DNA of 43,960 nt from Parabacteroides sp. (GCA_019411205.1 DXRF01000003.1:1-43960), one strand, 5' to 3'; numbered from the stretch's first letter, positions 7,981-17,176 are shown. A program made the numbers and translations. The notes: generated from the letters alone by a model not told the origin.

Positions 7981-9072
7981 ATGAAACGTTTATATTACAT
8001 AGCAACCCTCGCCATCGCCCTGTTCGCTTCCTACCCCCTACAGGCGCAGGAAGAGGCCGGCAATACACAGCAACAGCAGCAGAGACGTCGCGGTCCCGAA
8101 GCAAGCCGTGGCGCCCGTGAAGAAGATAAGAAAGAGAGCGGTATGCCTGAACTGACCGTCCGGGCGCAGGATATGAACGAGCGGATGACGCAGCATATCG
8201 GCAACGCCCGCTGGATGCGTGTCATCTATCGCCAGATCGACCTGACGAAAGAACAGAATGCTCCCCTATATTATCCCACCCAACCGATGAACGGACAGAT
8301 GAACCTGTTCTCGATCATCTTCCAGCTGGTATGCGAGGGCAAGCTGTCCGCCTATGAATATCTGGACGGTTACGAAGATTTCAGTGATAACCGCAAGCTC
8401 GACTTGAAAGTCATGCTGGACCGCTGCCGCATCTTCTACGAAGAGACGCCTGGCGAAGACAACGAGCCCGCCGGCTTTGTCGTGAACGAAAGTGATATTC
8501 CTTCCGGTGATGTCCGCTCCTATTACATAAAGGAGGCGTGGTATTTCGACCAGAACAACTCCGTATTCGATGTCAAGACACTGGCGATCTGTCCGATCCT
8601 GACCATCGTGGACGACATGGGGCAGAACACCATGCCGATGTTCTGGATTCCTTATGAAAACTTGCGTCCCTATATCAATACGGCCTATATCATGACGTCT
8701 AATATCAACAACGCCATGACTTTCACGCTCGACGACTATTTCCGCCGCCGGATGTTCCAGGGCGATATCTTCAAGACGCAGAATCTGATGAACCAGCCTC
8801 TGCAAGCCTACTGCCCGACACCCGATTCGATGAAACGCGAGCAGGAACGTATCGAGAACCAGTTGATCACTTTCGAAAAGTCCCTCTATCTGCAGCCGGA
8901 CACAGCTCAGTTGGCAGTTGATACAAAAGGCAAAAAATCTAAGAACGCAACCGTTTCCGCCCGTGGCAGAAAGACGGAAGCCGCAAAAGAAAGCAAACAG
9001 AAAGAGGTCAAAATAAAAGCTCCGAAAGCCCAGAAAAGCGCTCCGGTCCGCAGCGTACGCCGTCGCCGGTAA
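7981..9072 (+). CDS. gldN: T9SS ring protein GldN/PorN
   Basis: A 363-residue periplasmic protein with a signal peptide ending near residue 22 (YPLQAQ). The middle has the family segments WMRVIYRQIDLTKEQNAPLY, FSIIFQLVCEGKLSAYEYLD, KEAWYFDQNNSVFDVKTLAI and FRRRMFQGDIFKTQNLMN. GldN partners the lipoprotein GldK in the periplasmic ring of the type IX secretion system. The last about 60 residues form a very basic Lys/Arg/Ala tail (ending RSVRRRR), longer than I expect for the family core and probably unstructured. It is the last gene of the operon, followed by a strong terminator. Confidence 0.94.
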   Translation: MKRLYYIATLAIALFASYPLQAQEEAGNTQQQQQRRRGPEASRGAREEDKKESGMPELTVRAQDMNERMTQHIGNARWMRVIYRQIDLTKEQNAPLYYPTQPMNGQMNLFSIIFQLVCEGKLSAYEYLDGYEDFSDNRKLDLKVMLDRCRIFYEETPGEDNEPAGFVVNESDIPSGDVRSYYIKEAWYFDQNNSVFDVKTLAICPILTIVDDMGQNTMPMFWIPYENLRPYINTAYIMTSNINNAMTFTLDDYFRRRMFQGDIFKTQNLMNQPLQAYCPTPDSMKREQERIENQLITFEKSLYLQPDTAQLAVDTKGKKSKNATVSARGRKTEAAKESKQKEVKIKAPKAQKSAPVRSVRRRR

Positions 9073-9103
9073 AGGCTTTACCTCTTTCACTGTCTAAAAC
9101 ACG

Positions 9104-9158
9104 AAAGAAGCGTAGATTGGCAGATGTCATTCAAGTCATCACCAATCTACGCTTCTTT
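9104..9158. terminator. Bidirectional terminator between gldN and the transglutaminase gene
   Basis: A perfect 17-bp stem (9104-9120 with 9142-9158) encloses a 21-base loop. The right arm ends in a T-run and the left arm begins with an A-run, so it can terminate both the T9SS operon from the left and the convergent minus-strand gene from the right. Confidence 0.92.
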
Positions 9159-9177
9159 TATGTTTCGCCGAAAGGAT

Positions 9178-11835
9178 TTACAGCTTATGTATCACCTTCA
9201 TCAACTGATCTCCCAAGCCGATTGTGTAGCCTTGTGAAACGAACACTACACGGTTGAAAGTGTCGGCAATGATGAAGATTGGCAGTGTGTTGGCGTTCTG
9301 CAACTTCATGGCTGCGGCGATCTCCTTCTGAATTGTTTTGTCGATATCTATACCGTATGTGATGGTAGTTGGCAACTCTCCGAACTCCTTCGGATCGAAG
9401 TTCTGGAAGCCTTTTTCATCGGGGAACAACAAAACCATGCCGCGGCCCCATTCTTCGAGGTCCTTCTTTACGGCGGCAATGTCACGCATGGCGTGGTTGG
9501 TCGGCTCCTGGCGTGCTCCGAGGACAGCGACAACATAATAGCCGCGGCCGGTGGTAGCCAACAGACTCGTTTCCTCGCCGTTATCAGCCCGTTTGAATTT
9601 GTTTTCGGAGTTGAAGCTGCCAATGACCTGTACATCATCCTGGCTTTCGCGCATCTCCAGTTTGATATCACTCGTCTTGCCCGGTTCTACGTTGAAGAAG
9701 GATATTTCGGCCAATACGCTACCGTTTGCCATACGTGTTCCGGTTACCAACATATAATGGCCCTCATCCATAGGAAGCGGCTTTTTCAACAGAGCGCTCC
9801 AAGTGTCGCCGCCACCCATATCCACGTCGCCCGATTCGAAGTTAAGCGTCTGCAACTTGCCGGTCGGCAGCACTTTCGCAATCGTGAAATGGCTGTAATA
9901 TTTCGGGTCCTGCAATGCTTTGATTGGCTGGTAAGAAGCCACGACCTTACCTTGCTTGGCAACCGTCTGCCCGGCAGCTTCGAAGTCGACATCCACCCAG
10001 TTCAGGCCTTTCGCATATTGCACTTTCCCTGCCACCGGTTCGATACGCGCCGGAATACCGATGCTACGGCATACGGCAACGAAGAATATATTGCGGGAAC
10101 CTTTGTCGGCCACGCGCGATTTCCATACGCCCATCGGCATAATCGGAATGCGTTGAGGATTCAGGCTGTCATTGATACTGATATTTTCCTTCACCCAGTC
10201 TACAATTAATTGCGGATCAGCTTTCGCCTTCTTCACCAATGCCGGATCGACGTTGGCGGCGAAAAACTTCCTATAAGGTGTCAGGAACTCGTTTGCCACA
10301 CGCGGATTGAGGATATATTCGGTAAACAGGGAACTTTGCACAGCCTGGACATTGTTCAGATGGTCTGCCAACACGGAAGCCGGCGTATCACGCAAATCTT
10401 TGGCAGAGACGACATTCAGCAAATCCATCGCCATCGGTCGTTTGTCGGCAGGCGTATCGCGGAGGAACTTCTCGATCTCACGCCAGTTGCCCCGGCTGCC
10501 GATCATGAAATCGGCTGTTTTCAGCGGGTCGATGTTTAATTCTTTGGCAAGTGCTTCCGCTTTCTCTTCCGTATAGAAAGTGCCTACATATTTATTGCGG
10601 ATCAGATCCTCTTCGTGCAAACGCTTGGCGTTGGCCTCTTTCTGTTCGTCCGTCACGCAGGCGGCAATGGAGCCGTCTATCGGAGGAATGACGTCGAGCG
10701 TGACGGTTTCGATGTCTCCCGGTTTCTTGTCGAGGGTGATCGTCACGCTATCTTCTTTACCAAACGACACTTTGCTGTATCCGAACTTGCCGTCCTTGGT
10801 CGCCCATACCAGCATATCGCCTTTACCGGCTGAAAGGAAAGCTTTCCCTTCAGCATCCGCCTTCTTATTAGCTACGGAATAGAATTCGGCATAATTATAT
10901 ATCTTGAATTCAACATCGGCTCCGACAGCCGGCCGGCCGTTTTCATCCACGACAGTGATCGTTGCTTTGGCCGTAGGGGCATAATTGTCGATCACGTTGA
11001 TCTCGGTGTAACCGTCGGTAACGTCCATCACCTCTTCCGGTCCGTTGTATTTGCCGAATACTTTCGTGTGCATCAGCATACCACGGTAAGCCGGTCCGTT
11101 GAACCATCCCAAATTGAGTACCGGTTCCGGTTCGCAAGCCCCGAGAAAATACCATTTGCCGTTTACCCAGGCTTCCACCCAGGCATGATTGTCGTCGGTA
11201 TGCGCCCAACGCGGCGTATAGACTTGGCGGGCCGGTATGCCGACCGAACGAAGGGCAGCTACGGTAAACGTCGACTCCTCGCCACAACGCCCGTAGGCTG
11301 TCTTCACAGATGCCAACGGCGAGCTTGTCCGGGCATCCGACGGCGTATAGATCACTTTCTCGTGACACCAATGGTTCACCTCCAGCACTGCGTCATACAA
11401 AGACAAGCCTTTCACCCGGTCTTTCAGTTCTTCATAAAAAACCATGCGGCTCTCGTCCAGATTCTCGTTGTTGACTCGCACAGGAAGTACGAAATGGCGG
11501 AAGATATCTTCCGGTATGCTGCCTCCCCAGGGCATTTCCACCCGTGCACGGAACGAACTGCGGATATTGTCAAGATACAATTGCCCGTCGTAGTCCGTGA
11601 TATCTCCGACCGGCATATAGGCATACAAGAAAGTAAGCGCCTCTTTTTCGTCGGCCGTCATCTTTTGGTTAAAGACTGAAAAAAGGTTTCCGTTCGGCAG
11701 AGCGGCCTGCTTTGCCTGAAAGTCCTTCTCCACTTCGGCGCGGAACGCATCGTCCGAAATGAAATGCTGCTGTCTATTGCATGAAGTTCCCGCAAGGAGA
11801 ACGAACAATAGTAGAAATAGATTTGTTTTAATCAT
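9178..11835 (-). CDS. Transglutaminase-like lipoprotein, multidomain
   Basis: An 885-residue lipoprotein when started at the ATG at 11835 (MIKTNLFLLLFVLLAGTSC, Cys19); the longer frame to 11922 would begin upstream of the promoter box and lose the signal peptide. Residues about 150-240 form a transglutaminase-like domain with Cys184 in YGRCGEESTF and His217 in NHAWVEAW; the usual third Asp is replaced, Glu235 in GACEPE being the best candidate. A beta-sandwich segment follows (ITVVDENGRPAVGADVEFKI). Residues about 575-625 resemble a second transglutaminase-like module without Cys and His. The C-terminus looks like a redoxin tail without CxxC. Substrate is unknown; peptide or protein processing in the periplasm is inference. 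Confidence 0.8.
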   Translation of the reverse strand: MIKTNLFLLLFVLLAGTSCNRQQHFISDDAFRAEVEKDFQAKQAALPNGNLFSVFNQKMTADEKEALTFLYAYMPVGDITDYDGQLYLDNIRSSFRARVEMPWGGSIPEDIFRHFVLPVRVNNENLDESRMVFYEELKDRVKGLSLYDAVLEVNHWCHEKVIYTPSDARTSSPLASVKTAYGRCGEESTFTVAALRSVGIPARQVYTPRWAHTDDNHAWVEAWVNGKWYFLGACEPEPVLNLGWFNGPAYRGMLMHTKVFGKYNGPEEVMDVTDGYTEINVIDNYAPTAKATITVVDENGRPAVGADVEFKIYNYAEFYSVANKKADAEGKAFLSAGKGDMLVWATKDGKFGYSKVSFGKEDSVTITLDKKPGDIETVTLDVIPPIDGSIAACVTDEQKEANAKRLHEEDLIRNKYVGTFYTEEKAEALAKELNIDPLKTADFMIGSRGNWREIEKFLRDTPADKRPMAMDLLNVVSAKDLRDTPASVLADHLNNVQAVQSSLFTEYILNPRVANEFLTPYRKFFAANVDPALVKKAKADPQLIVDWVKENISINDSLNPQRIPIMPMGVWKSRVADKGSRNIFFVAVCRSIGIPARIEPVAGKVQYAKGLNWVDVDFEAAGQTVAKQGKVVASYQPIKALQDPKYYSHFTIAKVLPTGKLQTLNFESGDVDMGGGDTWSALLKKPLPMDEGHYMLVTGTRMANGSVLAEISFFNVEPGKTSDIKLEMRESQDDVQVIGSFNSENKFKRADNGEETSLLATTGRGYYVVAVLGARQEPTNHAMRDIAAVKKDLEEWGRGMVLLFPDEKGFQNFDPKEFGELPTTITYGIDIDKTIQKEIAAAMKLQNANTLPIFIIADTFNRVVFVSQGYTIGLGDQLMKVIHKL

Positions 11836-11854
11836 AGCGTTAATTTTATTAGCA

Positions 11855-11862
11855 CAAATATA
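11855..11862 (-). promoter_or_regulatory. -7 box of the transglutaminase-like gene
   Basis: On the minus strand this reads TATATTTG, a match to TAnnTTTG. It lies 19 bases before the chosen ATG and supports the shorter start at 11835. Confidence 0.55.
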
Positions 11863-11938
11863 GTGAATATATTTATTAGTCAGTAGATAGCCTTGTCTTT
11901 TAAGTGTTAAGCAGTTGTGCATATCGTTATTTTTTCTT

Positions 11939-11945
11939 TACTTTG
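11939..11945 (+). promoter_or_regulatory. Possible -7 box of the antiporter gene
   Basis: TACTTTG, one base shorter than the TAnnTTTG consensus, lies 35 bases before the ATG at 11981. A TTG at 11915 is a possible -33 element at a slightly long spacing. Confidence 0.35.
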
Positions 11946-11980
11946 AAGTGACAAATTATAGAGTAAACCGTTATTAGCCT

Positions 11981-13498
11981 ATGTTCCACGAATTACAAAT
12001 CTTTGAGAATCCTGAAGCAATCCTGTTGGTTGCTTCGATTATCTTTTTCTTCAGTATTATTGCCGGTAAAGCCGGTTTCCGTTTCGGCCTTCCCGCCTTG
12101 CTTCTCTTCTTAGGTGTCGGAATGCTGTTCGGTAGCGACGGCTTGGGCATTCAGTTCAGCAATCCCAGCGCGGCACAGTTCATAGGTATGTTGGCATTGA
12201 GTATCATCCTGTTCTCGGGTGGTATGGACACTAAGGTATCCGAGATCAAGCCGATCGCGACAGAGGGCGTCATACTCGCGACGGTGGGCGTCCTGCTGAC
12301 GACTCTTATAACGGGAGGCTTTATTTATTATGTGTTTTTATGGTCCACCGGTTACGAGACCCTTACAATAGCGGAATCGATGTTGATGGCGGCAGTAATG
12401 TCGTCTACAGACTCTGCCTCCGTCTTTTCCATCCTCAGGAGCAAAGGCGTTTATCTGAAACAACGCCTGCGTCCGACGCTGGAATTGGAAAGTGGTAGCA
12501 ACGACCCGATGGCATATATGCTTACCTTGCTCATTATCGCTTACATACAGGTCGGGGGAATGAACTTGCAGGAAGCCGTCCTGCAATTGCTCGTCCAGCT
12601 GTCTGTCGGTGCGATAGCCGGTTTCCTGCTGGGTAAGCTGGCTGTTCTGATGATCAACAAGATCAATATGGACAACGAGTCTTTATATCCGATCTTATTG
12701 TTGACAACGGCTTTCTTCACTTTCTCGGCAACAACTTTATGCAAGGGCAACGGCTATCTGGCCGTGTACATTGCCGGCCTGGTCGTGGGAAATGCCAAGA
12801 TTGTGCATAAAAAGAGCATGGGGACTTTCTTCGACGGCTTTGCCTGGCTGTGGCAGATCGTCATGTTCCTTACGTTAGGTCTGTTAGTGAACCCACACGA
12901 GTTGTTGCCTGTCGCTCCGGTAGGCCTGTTAGTGGGAGTATTCATGATACTGATAGCCCGTCCGGCAACGATTTTCCTGTGTCTGCTTCCATTTAAGAAC
13001 TTTACGACAAAAGGAAAGCTGTATATTTCGTGGGTAGGGCTTCGTGGAGCGGTTCCGATCATCTTTGCCACCTATCCGTGGATTGCCGGAGTCGATCATG
13101 GAGGCATGATCTTTAATATCGTGTTTTTCATTACGATCCTTTCCCTATTGATACAGGGAACAACCGTAACACAGGCTGCCAAATGGCTCGGACTTGTCGA
13201 CGAGCCGGAACGGAAAGATGTGTTCGGTATCGAATTGCCGGAAGATATTAAGAGCGCCATGAGCGAAATAGACATCACTCCGGCTGTCCTTTCCCACGGA
13301 AACAAACTGATGCAACTCACCTTGCCCGATCATACTCTTGCCGTTATGGTGAAAAGAGACGGACATTATTTCATTCCGAAAGGCAACACGGAGCTGAAAG
13401 AAAACGACAAGCTCCTGATGATTTCCGATAACGACGAGGCCTTGTTGCAGGCATACGATTCGTTAGGGGTGAAAAACTATACGATGAAAAAGAATTAA
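11981..13498 (+). CDS. Potassium/proton antiporter, NhaP2/CvrA type
   Basis: A 505-residue inner-membrane protein of the CPA1 family. About 12 hydrophobic segments fill residues 12-395, with family motifs such as GLPALLLFLGVGMLFGSDG, the acidic SSTDSASVFSIL segment and LELESGSNDPMAYMLT, whose acidic residues belong to the ion-binding core. Residues about 405-495 form a soluble RCK_C (TrkA C-terminal) domain (LPDHTLAVMVKRDGHYFIPKG, LKENDKLLMI), the architecture of K+/H+ antiporters of the CvrA/NhaP2 group. Ion specificity is from family knowledge, not visible residues. Transcribed divergently from the transglutaminase gene and convergent with the wbqC-like gene, 11 bases away. Confidence 0.9.
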   Translation: MFHELQIFENPEAILLVASIIFFFSIIAGKAGFRFGLPALLLFLGVGMLFGSDGLGIQFSNPSAAQFIGMLALSIILFSGGMDTKVSEIKPIATEGVILATVGVLLTTLITGGFIYYVFLWSTGYETLTIAESMLMAAVMSSTDSASVFSILRSKGVYLKQRLRPTLELESGSNDPMAYMLTLLIIAYIQVGGMNLQEAVLQLLVQLSVGAIAGFLLGKLAVLMINKINMDNESLYPILLLTTAFFTFSATTLCKGNGYLAVYIAGLVVGNAKIVHKKSMGTFFDGFAWLWQIVMFLTLGLLVNPHELLPVAPVGLLVGVFMILIARPATIFLCLLPFKNFTTKGKLYISWVGLRGAVPIIFATYPWIAGVDHGGMIFNIVFFITILSLLIQGTTVTQAAKWLGLVDEPERKDVFGIELPEDIKSAMSEIDITPAVLSHGNKLMQLTLPDHTLAVMVKRDGHYFIPKGNTELKENDKLLMISDNDEALLQAYDSLGVKNYTMKKN

Positions 13499-13509
13499 AA
13501 GAATCTCGA

Positions 13510-14145
13510 TCAGGGCTGCTTCGATGCCACAACAGAATCACGCAACACCAGCAGCCCTTCCGGCCCCATATTGAACAGTAAATCCACAATACTCATATTC
13601 GGAAGAAATCCGTGCTTGTCCTGAAAGACCTGGTAATAGGGTTTCGGGGAGAAGGCCGGGTCCTCTCCTTCATGTTTCGGACGGATGATTTCGCGGAAAT
13701 CGTTCGGCACTTCAGGCTGGTACTCTTCCGTATAGATGACATTCGGATGCAGGTCAAGCAGGCGGCAGATCAACAGGCGCAGTTCCTCATTGTAATCAAA
13801 CAGGAATTCATATTTTTTCTCGTAAAAAGGAGCGAAATCCTCTTCGTAATATTCAAAAAACGGACTCATATTATAAGCCGAAACCAAAGCGTTCCAGTGC
13901 AGGTGACGCCAGTTCCCGTGATCGGAGATACGGATGTCCTTGGTCGGGCACTTCAATGTGTCCGGCTTTACGATAGGAACAGACAAGGCTAACGGACCGT
14001 TGGCGGCAGCAATGGTACAACGGTTCCGGAAGGTTTGCTTCAAATAGTTTTCGGCTGTTTCCAAGTGTACTTCCGGATATTGGAACAATTTACAATATTG
14101 CTGGACAGGGCCCAGATATGTTGTAGAAATATAGACAGATTGCAT
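13510..14145 (-). CDS. WbqC family protein
   Basis: A 211-residue cytoplasmic protein. The N-terminus MQSVYISTTYLGPVQQYCKL and the segments HWNALVSAYNMSPFFEYYEE and SIVDLLFNMGPE match the WbqC family (formerly a DUF), often found near polysaccharide or signal peptidase genes in Bacteroidetes; biochemical function is uncertain, though the family has been linked to amino-sugar modification. Its ATG overlaps the TGA of the upstream signal peptidase paralogue by one base, indicating translational coupling. It is the last gene of the dapB-lepB-paralogue-wbqC operon. Confidence 0.85.
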   Translation of the reverse strand: MQSVYISTTYLGPVQQYCKLFQYPEVHLETAENYLKQTFRNRCTIAAANGPLALSVPIVKPDTLKCPTKDIRISDHGNWRHLHWNALVSAYNMSPFFEYYEEDFAPFYEKKYEFLFDYNEELRLLICRLLDLHPNVIYTEEYQPEVPNDFREIIRPKHEGEDPAFSPKPYYQVFQDKHGFLPNMSIVDLLFNMGPEGLLVLRDSVVASKQP

Positions 14146-15035
14146 CAGTTTACAGGTTTAAAGATTCGTTGTTTGTCTTGGCTGAACCAGCAGAACCAGG
14201 CATTCCCGATGATACGGTCACGCGGGATAAAACCTAAATGACGGGAATCGACCGATTCGTTTACGTTGTCGGAAAGCATCCAATAATAATCCTGTTGGAA
14301 AAAGAAAAAAGCAGTCTCCCTCCCGTCTAAATATAGCTTTCCGTCACGGAAAACAGCCTTTTCTCCGGCCTCGGCCAATATCGCCTCCCTACAGGCGGTA
14401 AGGGCTGCTTCATCCAAACGGTATGCCCGGCCTTTACGGGGAACGGCCAGTTTGTACGGAGCAAACTGATTCCGGATAAAATGAATGTTCATTTCTTCCG
14501 TCAGTTCTTCACGCAATTGATATTCTTCGAAGGTAGTCAGGGAAAAAGAGAACCCAAACGTCTCGCTCTTCCAGTCCCGCACCGGAATATTCAGTTTTTG
14601 CAAAGCTTTCAGGAAATCGGCAGCACTCTTCCGGGTAATGAAACAGGTATTAAGCGCGCGGGGAGAGTGAGGTAGCAGTTTTCCATTTACTTCGTATCCG
14701 TCGCCACTCACCAGGATAGTGTCTCCGGGCATACCGATGCAACGGCTCAAGAACAAGGGGTTGCTCACCGTGTCTTTCAGAAGCGGACTGGTAAACAGCA
14801 CGACCTTGTTCCGTCCAGGATTTCCTTCAAGCGGCAATTTATTTACCAAGATATAATCGCCTTGATGCAACGCCTCTTCCATCGCATTCGTCGATATCCG
14901 GTAAGATTCGATACAGAAACGGCGGACGGGTATAACAATGAGAAAGGCGATAACAATCGTTACCACCCAACCCACGTAGAGGCGACCTTTACGGCCGCCC
15001 GCCCCGCTTATGTTATCATGCATCTTTTTCCCCAT
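14145..15035 (-). CDS. Signal peptidase I paralogue lacking catalytic residues
   Basis: A 296-residue protein with one N-terminal transmembrane helix (about residues 18-37) and a signal-peptidase-I (S26) fold: ALHQGDYILVNKL, SRCIGMPGDTILVSGDG and NVNESVDSRHLGFIPRDRIIG correspond to boxes B-E. At the catalytic serine position there is Ala51 (STNAMEEAL, against PSSSLEKSL in the neighbouring LepB), and at the general-base lysine there is Ser97 (LFLSRCIG, against YVKRCIG). I checked both codons in the DNA. It is therefore very unlikely to be a Ser/Lys peptidase and may act as a partner or regulator of LepB. It lies 10 bases after lepB and overlaps wbqC by one base. Confidence 0.88.
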   Translation of the reverse strand: MGKKMHDNISGAGGRKGRLYVGWVVTIVIAFLIVIPVRRFCIESYRISTNAMEEALHQGDYILVNKLPLEGNPGRNKVVLFTSPLLKDTVSNPLFLSRCIGMPGDTILVSGDGYEVNGKLLPHSPRALNTCFITRKSAADFLKALQKLNIPVRDWKSETFGFSFSLTTFEEYQLREELTEEMNIHFIRNQFAPYKLAVPRKGRAYRLDEAALTACREAILAEAGEKAVFRDGKLYLDGRETAFFFFQQDYYWMLSDNVNESVDSRHLGFIPRDRIIGNAWFCWFSQDKQRIFKPVN

Positions 15036-15045
15036 AGAAACTTGT

Positions 15046-16443
15046 TTAGTCAGGATGTACCCAGCGGAACATACGGTTCCAGCGAATACCGCCGTCGAAC
15101 AGGCTACGATCCTTATCCAGTGACAGCCAGATCATGATCGGCTTGCCTACGATATGGTCTTCCGGCACGAAACCCCAGGAACGGCTGTCGGCACTGTTGT
15201 GGCGGTTGTCACCCATCATCCAGTAATAATCGTATTTGAACGTATAGTCCGTTTCCGGCTTGCCGTTGATGTAGACCTTACCATCCTTTACTTCCAGCTT
15301 ATTGTGTTCGTAGTTGACGATACAGCGTTTATAAAGAGCGATATTACGTTCAGTCAGCGGGATCGTGGTTCCCTTCTTCGGAATCCATAATGGTCCGTAA
15401 TTGTCACGGCTCCATCCGGTCTGGTAGTCTACCGGGTAATAAGAATCGGCTCCTACAGGGTCCGGTTCGAGAACCACACGTTTCACAACCGGCAGTTTTT
15501 TAGCAATCTCCAATGTCTTTTGAGTCAGTGGAAAATGGTAAATCGGATTATACTGCCCGTTGTCGTTCGGCTGAATATTCAACATAGACATATATGAAGG
15601 ATTATAGCTTCCGTCAATCAATACACGGTCGGCTTTGCTGACATCCAGTAAACGGAACTGCTCCTCACTCAACATGGAACCGTCCGTCTCGACGAAGTAG
15701 TTCAGCTGCATCTTTTCCGGATTCTTGGCAGCAACACCATCGATGTAGACCTGGTTGTTACGAATCTCGATCGTGTCGCCCGGCATACCGATACACCGTT
15801 TGACATAGTTCTCTCGTTTGTCGACAGGTCGGTAGATCACATCACCGAAATCCGCTTTATTCAACAGGATAGCTTCCCGGCCGTATTGCTCTACCAAGTG
15901 GTAATAGTCCGGATTCTGGACTTTCAGTGCAACCGTATCGCCGGCAGGAAAGTTGAACACGACAATATCATTCCGTTTCACATGCCCGAAACCTTTCACC
16001 CGCTTGTAGTCCCACTCCGGCCAGTCCAGATAAGACTTGCAGTTGAAAAATGGCAATGTGTTTTGTACCAGCGGGAAAGCAACCGGCGTATTCGGCACGC
16101 GCGGTCCGTAGCTGAGCTTGCTGACAAACAGATAATCACCCACCAACAAGGACTTCTCCAGAGAAGAACTGGGAATCTGGTAATTCTGGAAAATAAAGAT
16201 ATTGATGAAATAGACGGCAACCAGTGCAAACAGGATATCATCCACCCATTCCAGCACATTGCGTATCTGCGGATTCTTGGTGCGTTTCCAGGCTCCCCAG
16301 GGGATGTATTCGGTCAGGAAAATATCGACAAGAATGATCAGGCCCAACAACAACCAGGCATTCTGCATCCAAAGCGTGAAAAGCAGATAGAGAACGGCAG
16401 CTATGCTGAATTTAATCCATTGTTTCTTGGAAAACTTCTTCAT
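15046..16443 (-). CDS. lepB: Signal peptidase I
   Basis: A 465-residue inner-membrane serine protease that removes signal peptides from exported proteins at the outer face of the membrane. Hydrophobic segments at about residues 11-45 and 68-86 precede the catalytic domain. The serine is Ser94 in PSSSLEKSLLVGDYLFVSKL and the lysine general base is Lys215 in NYVKRCIGMPGDTIEI; box E is GDNRHNSADSRSWG. It is longer than the enterobacterial enzyme because of insertions between the boxes, as is usual in Bacteroidetes. It starts 16 bases after the dapB stop. The neighbouring paralogue lacks both catalytic residues, so this is the active enzyme of the pair. Confidence 0.95.
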   Translation of the reverse strand: MKKFSKKQWIKFSIAAVLYLLFTLWMQNAWLLLGLIILVDIFLTEYIPWGAWKRTKNPQIRNVLEWVDDILFALVAVYFINIFIFQNYQIPSSSLEKSLLVGDYLFVSKLSYGPRVPNTPVAFPLVQNTLPFFNCKSYLDWPEWDYKRVKGFGHVKRNDIVVFNFPAGDTVALKVQNPDYYHLVEQYGREAILLNKADFGDVIYRPVDKRENYVKRCIGMPGDTIEIRNNQVYIDGVAAKNPEKMQLNYFVETDGSMLSEEQFRLLDVSKADRVLIDGSYNPSYMSMLNIQPNDNGQYNPIYHFPLTQKTLEIAKKLPVVKRVVLEPDPVGADSYYPVDYQTGWSRDNYGPLWIPKKGTTIPLTERNIALYKRCIVNYEHNKLEVKDGKVYINGKPETDYTFKYDYYWMMGDNRHNSADSRSWGFVPEDHIVGKPIMIWLSLDKDRSLFDGGIRWNRMFRWVHPD

Positions 16444-16459
16444 TTGTTTCTGTTATTAA

Positions 16460-17176
16460 TTAGAATTTAAGCATATCGTCCATTCCGAGGAAACCTTTCT
16501 TTCCGGCGGTAAATTCGGCGGCAATAACGGCGCCCAAGGCAAATCCGGCACGGCTCTTTGCATCGTGCTTGATGCTGATCGTATCGACATCCGACTCATA
16601 TGTGATCTCGTGGATACCCGGAACTTCTCCTTCACGAATGGCATGGATAGGAATATCGGTTGTTTTCTCAACCGTTTCCAACGTCCAGCGGTCTTTTCGA
16701 TCCACGTTTTCAATGATTCCTTCCGCCAATGTGATGGCAGTTCCGCTGGGGGCGTCCAATTTATGGATATGATGGGTTTCCATCATTTTGATATCGTAAG
16801 CGGGGAAGTTATTCATAATCTTTGCCAGGTATTTGTTGATGGCGAAGAATATGTTTACACCGATGCTGAAATTGGAGGCATAAAAAAAGGTTTTACCTTC
16901 TTTTTCGCACATTTCTTTGACTTGTCCGATCTTGTCAAGCCAGCCTGTCGTACCAGATACAACCGGAACACCTGCGGCAAAACATTGCATATAATTGTTG
17001 AATGCTGTTGCTGGAGTCGTAAATTCGATCGCGACATCAGCACTTTTGAAATTGTCGGAGTGTATTTCTTCGGGATTATTGATATCTACGATAGACACGA
17101 TCTGGTGTCCTCTGCCAAGTGCTATCTGCTCGATAGTTTTTCCCATCTTTCCGTAACCGATAAGTGCAATCTTCAT
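16460..17176 (-). CDS. dapB: 4-hydroxy-tetrahydrodipicolinate reductase
   Basis: A 238-residue cytoplasmic enzyme of lysine and diaminopimelate synthesis, reducing hydroxy-tetrahydrodipicolinate with NAD(P)H. The nucleotide-binding loop is GYGKMGK (residues 7-13), followed by EFTTPA. The catalytic/substrate-binding segment is THHIHKLDAPSGTA with His135/136, Lys139 and the DAPSGT loop. The ATG at 17176 starts the family's KIALIGYGKMG strand; the longer frame to 17197 adds only repeat-derived residues. First gene of the dapB-lepB operon, linking an envelope precursor pathway with protein export. Somewhat shorter than the enterobacterial enzyme, as common in Bacteroidetes. Confidence 0.95.
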   Translation of the reverse strand: MKIALIGYGKMGKTIEQIALGRGHQIVSIVDINNPEEIHSDNFKSADVAIEFTTPATAFNNYMQCFAAGVPVVSGTTGWLDKIGQVKEMCEKEGKTFFYASNFSIGVNIFFAINKYLAKIMNNFPAYDIKMMETHHIHKLDAPSGTAITLAEGIIENVDRKDRWTLETVEKTTDIPIHAIREGEVPGIHEITYESDVDTISIKHDAKSRAGFALGAVIAAEFTAGKKGFLGMDDMLKF

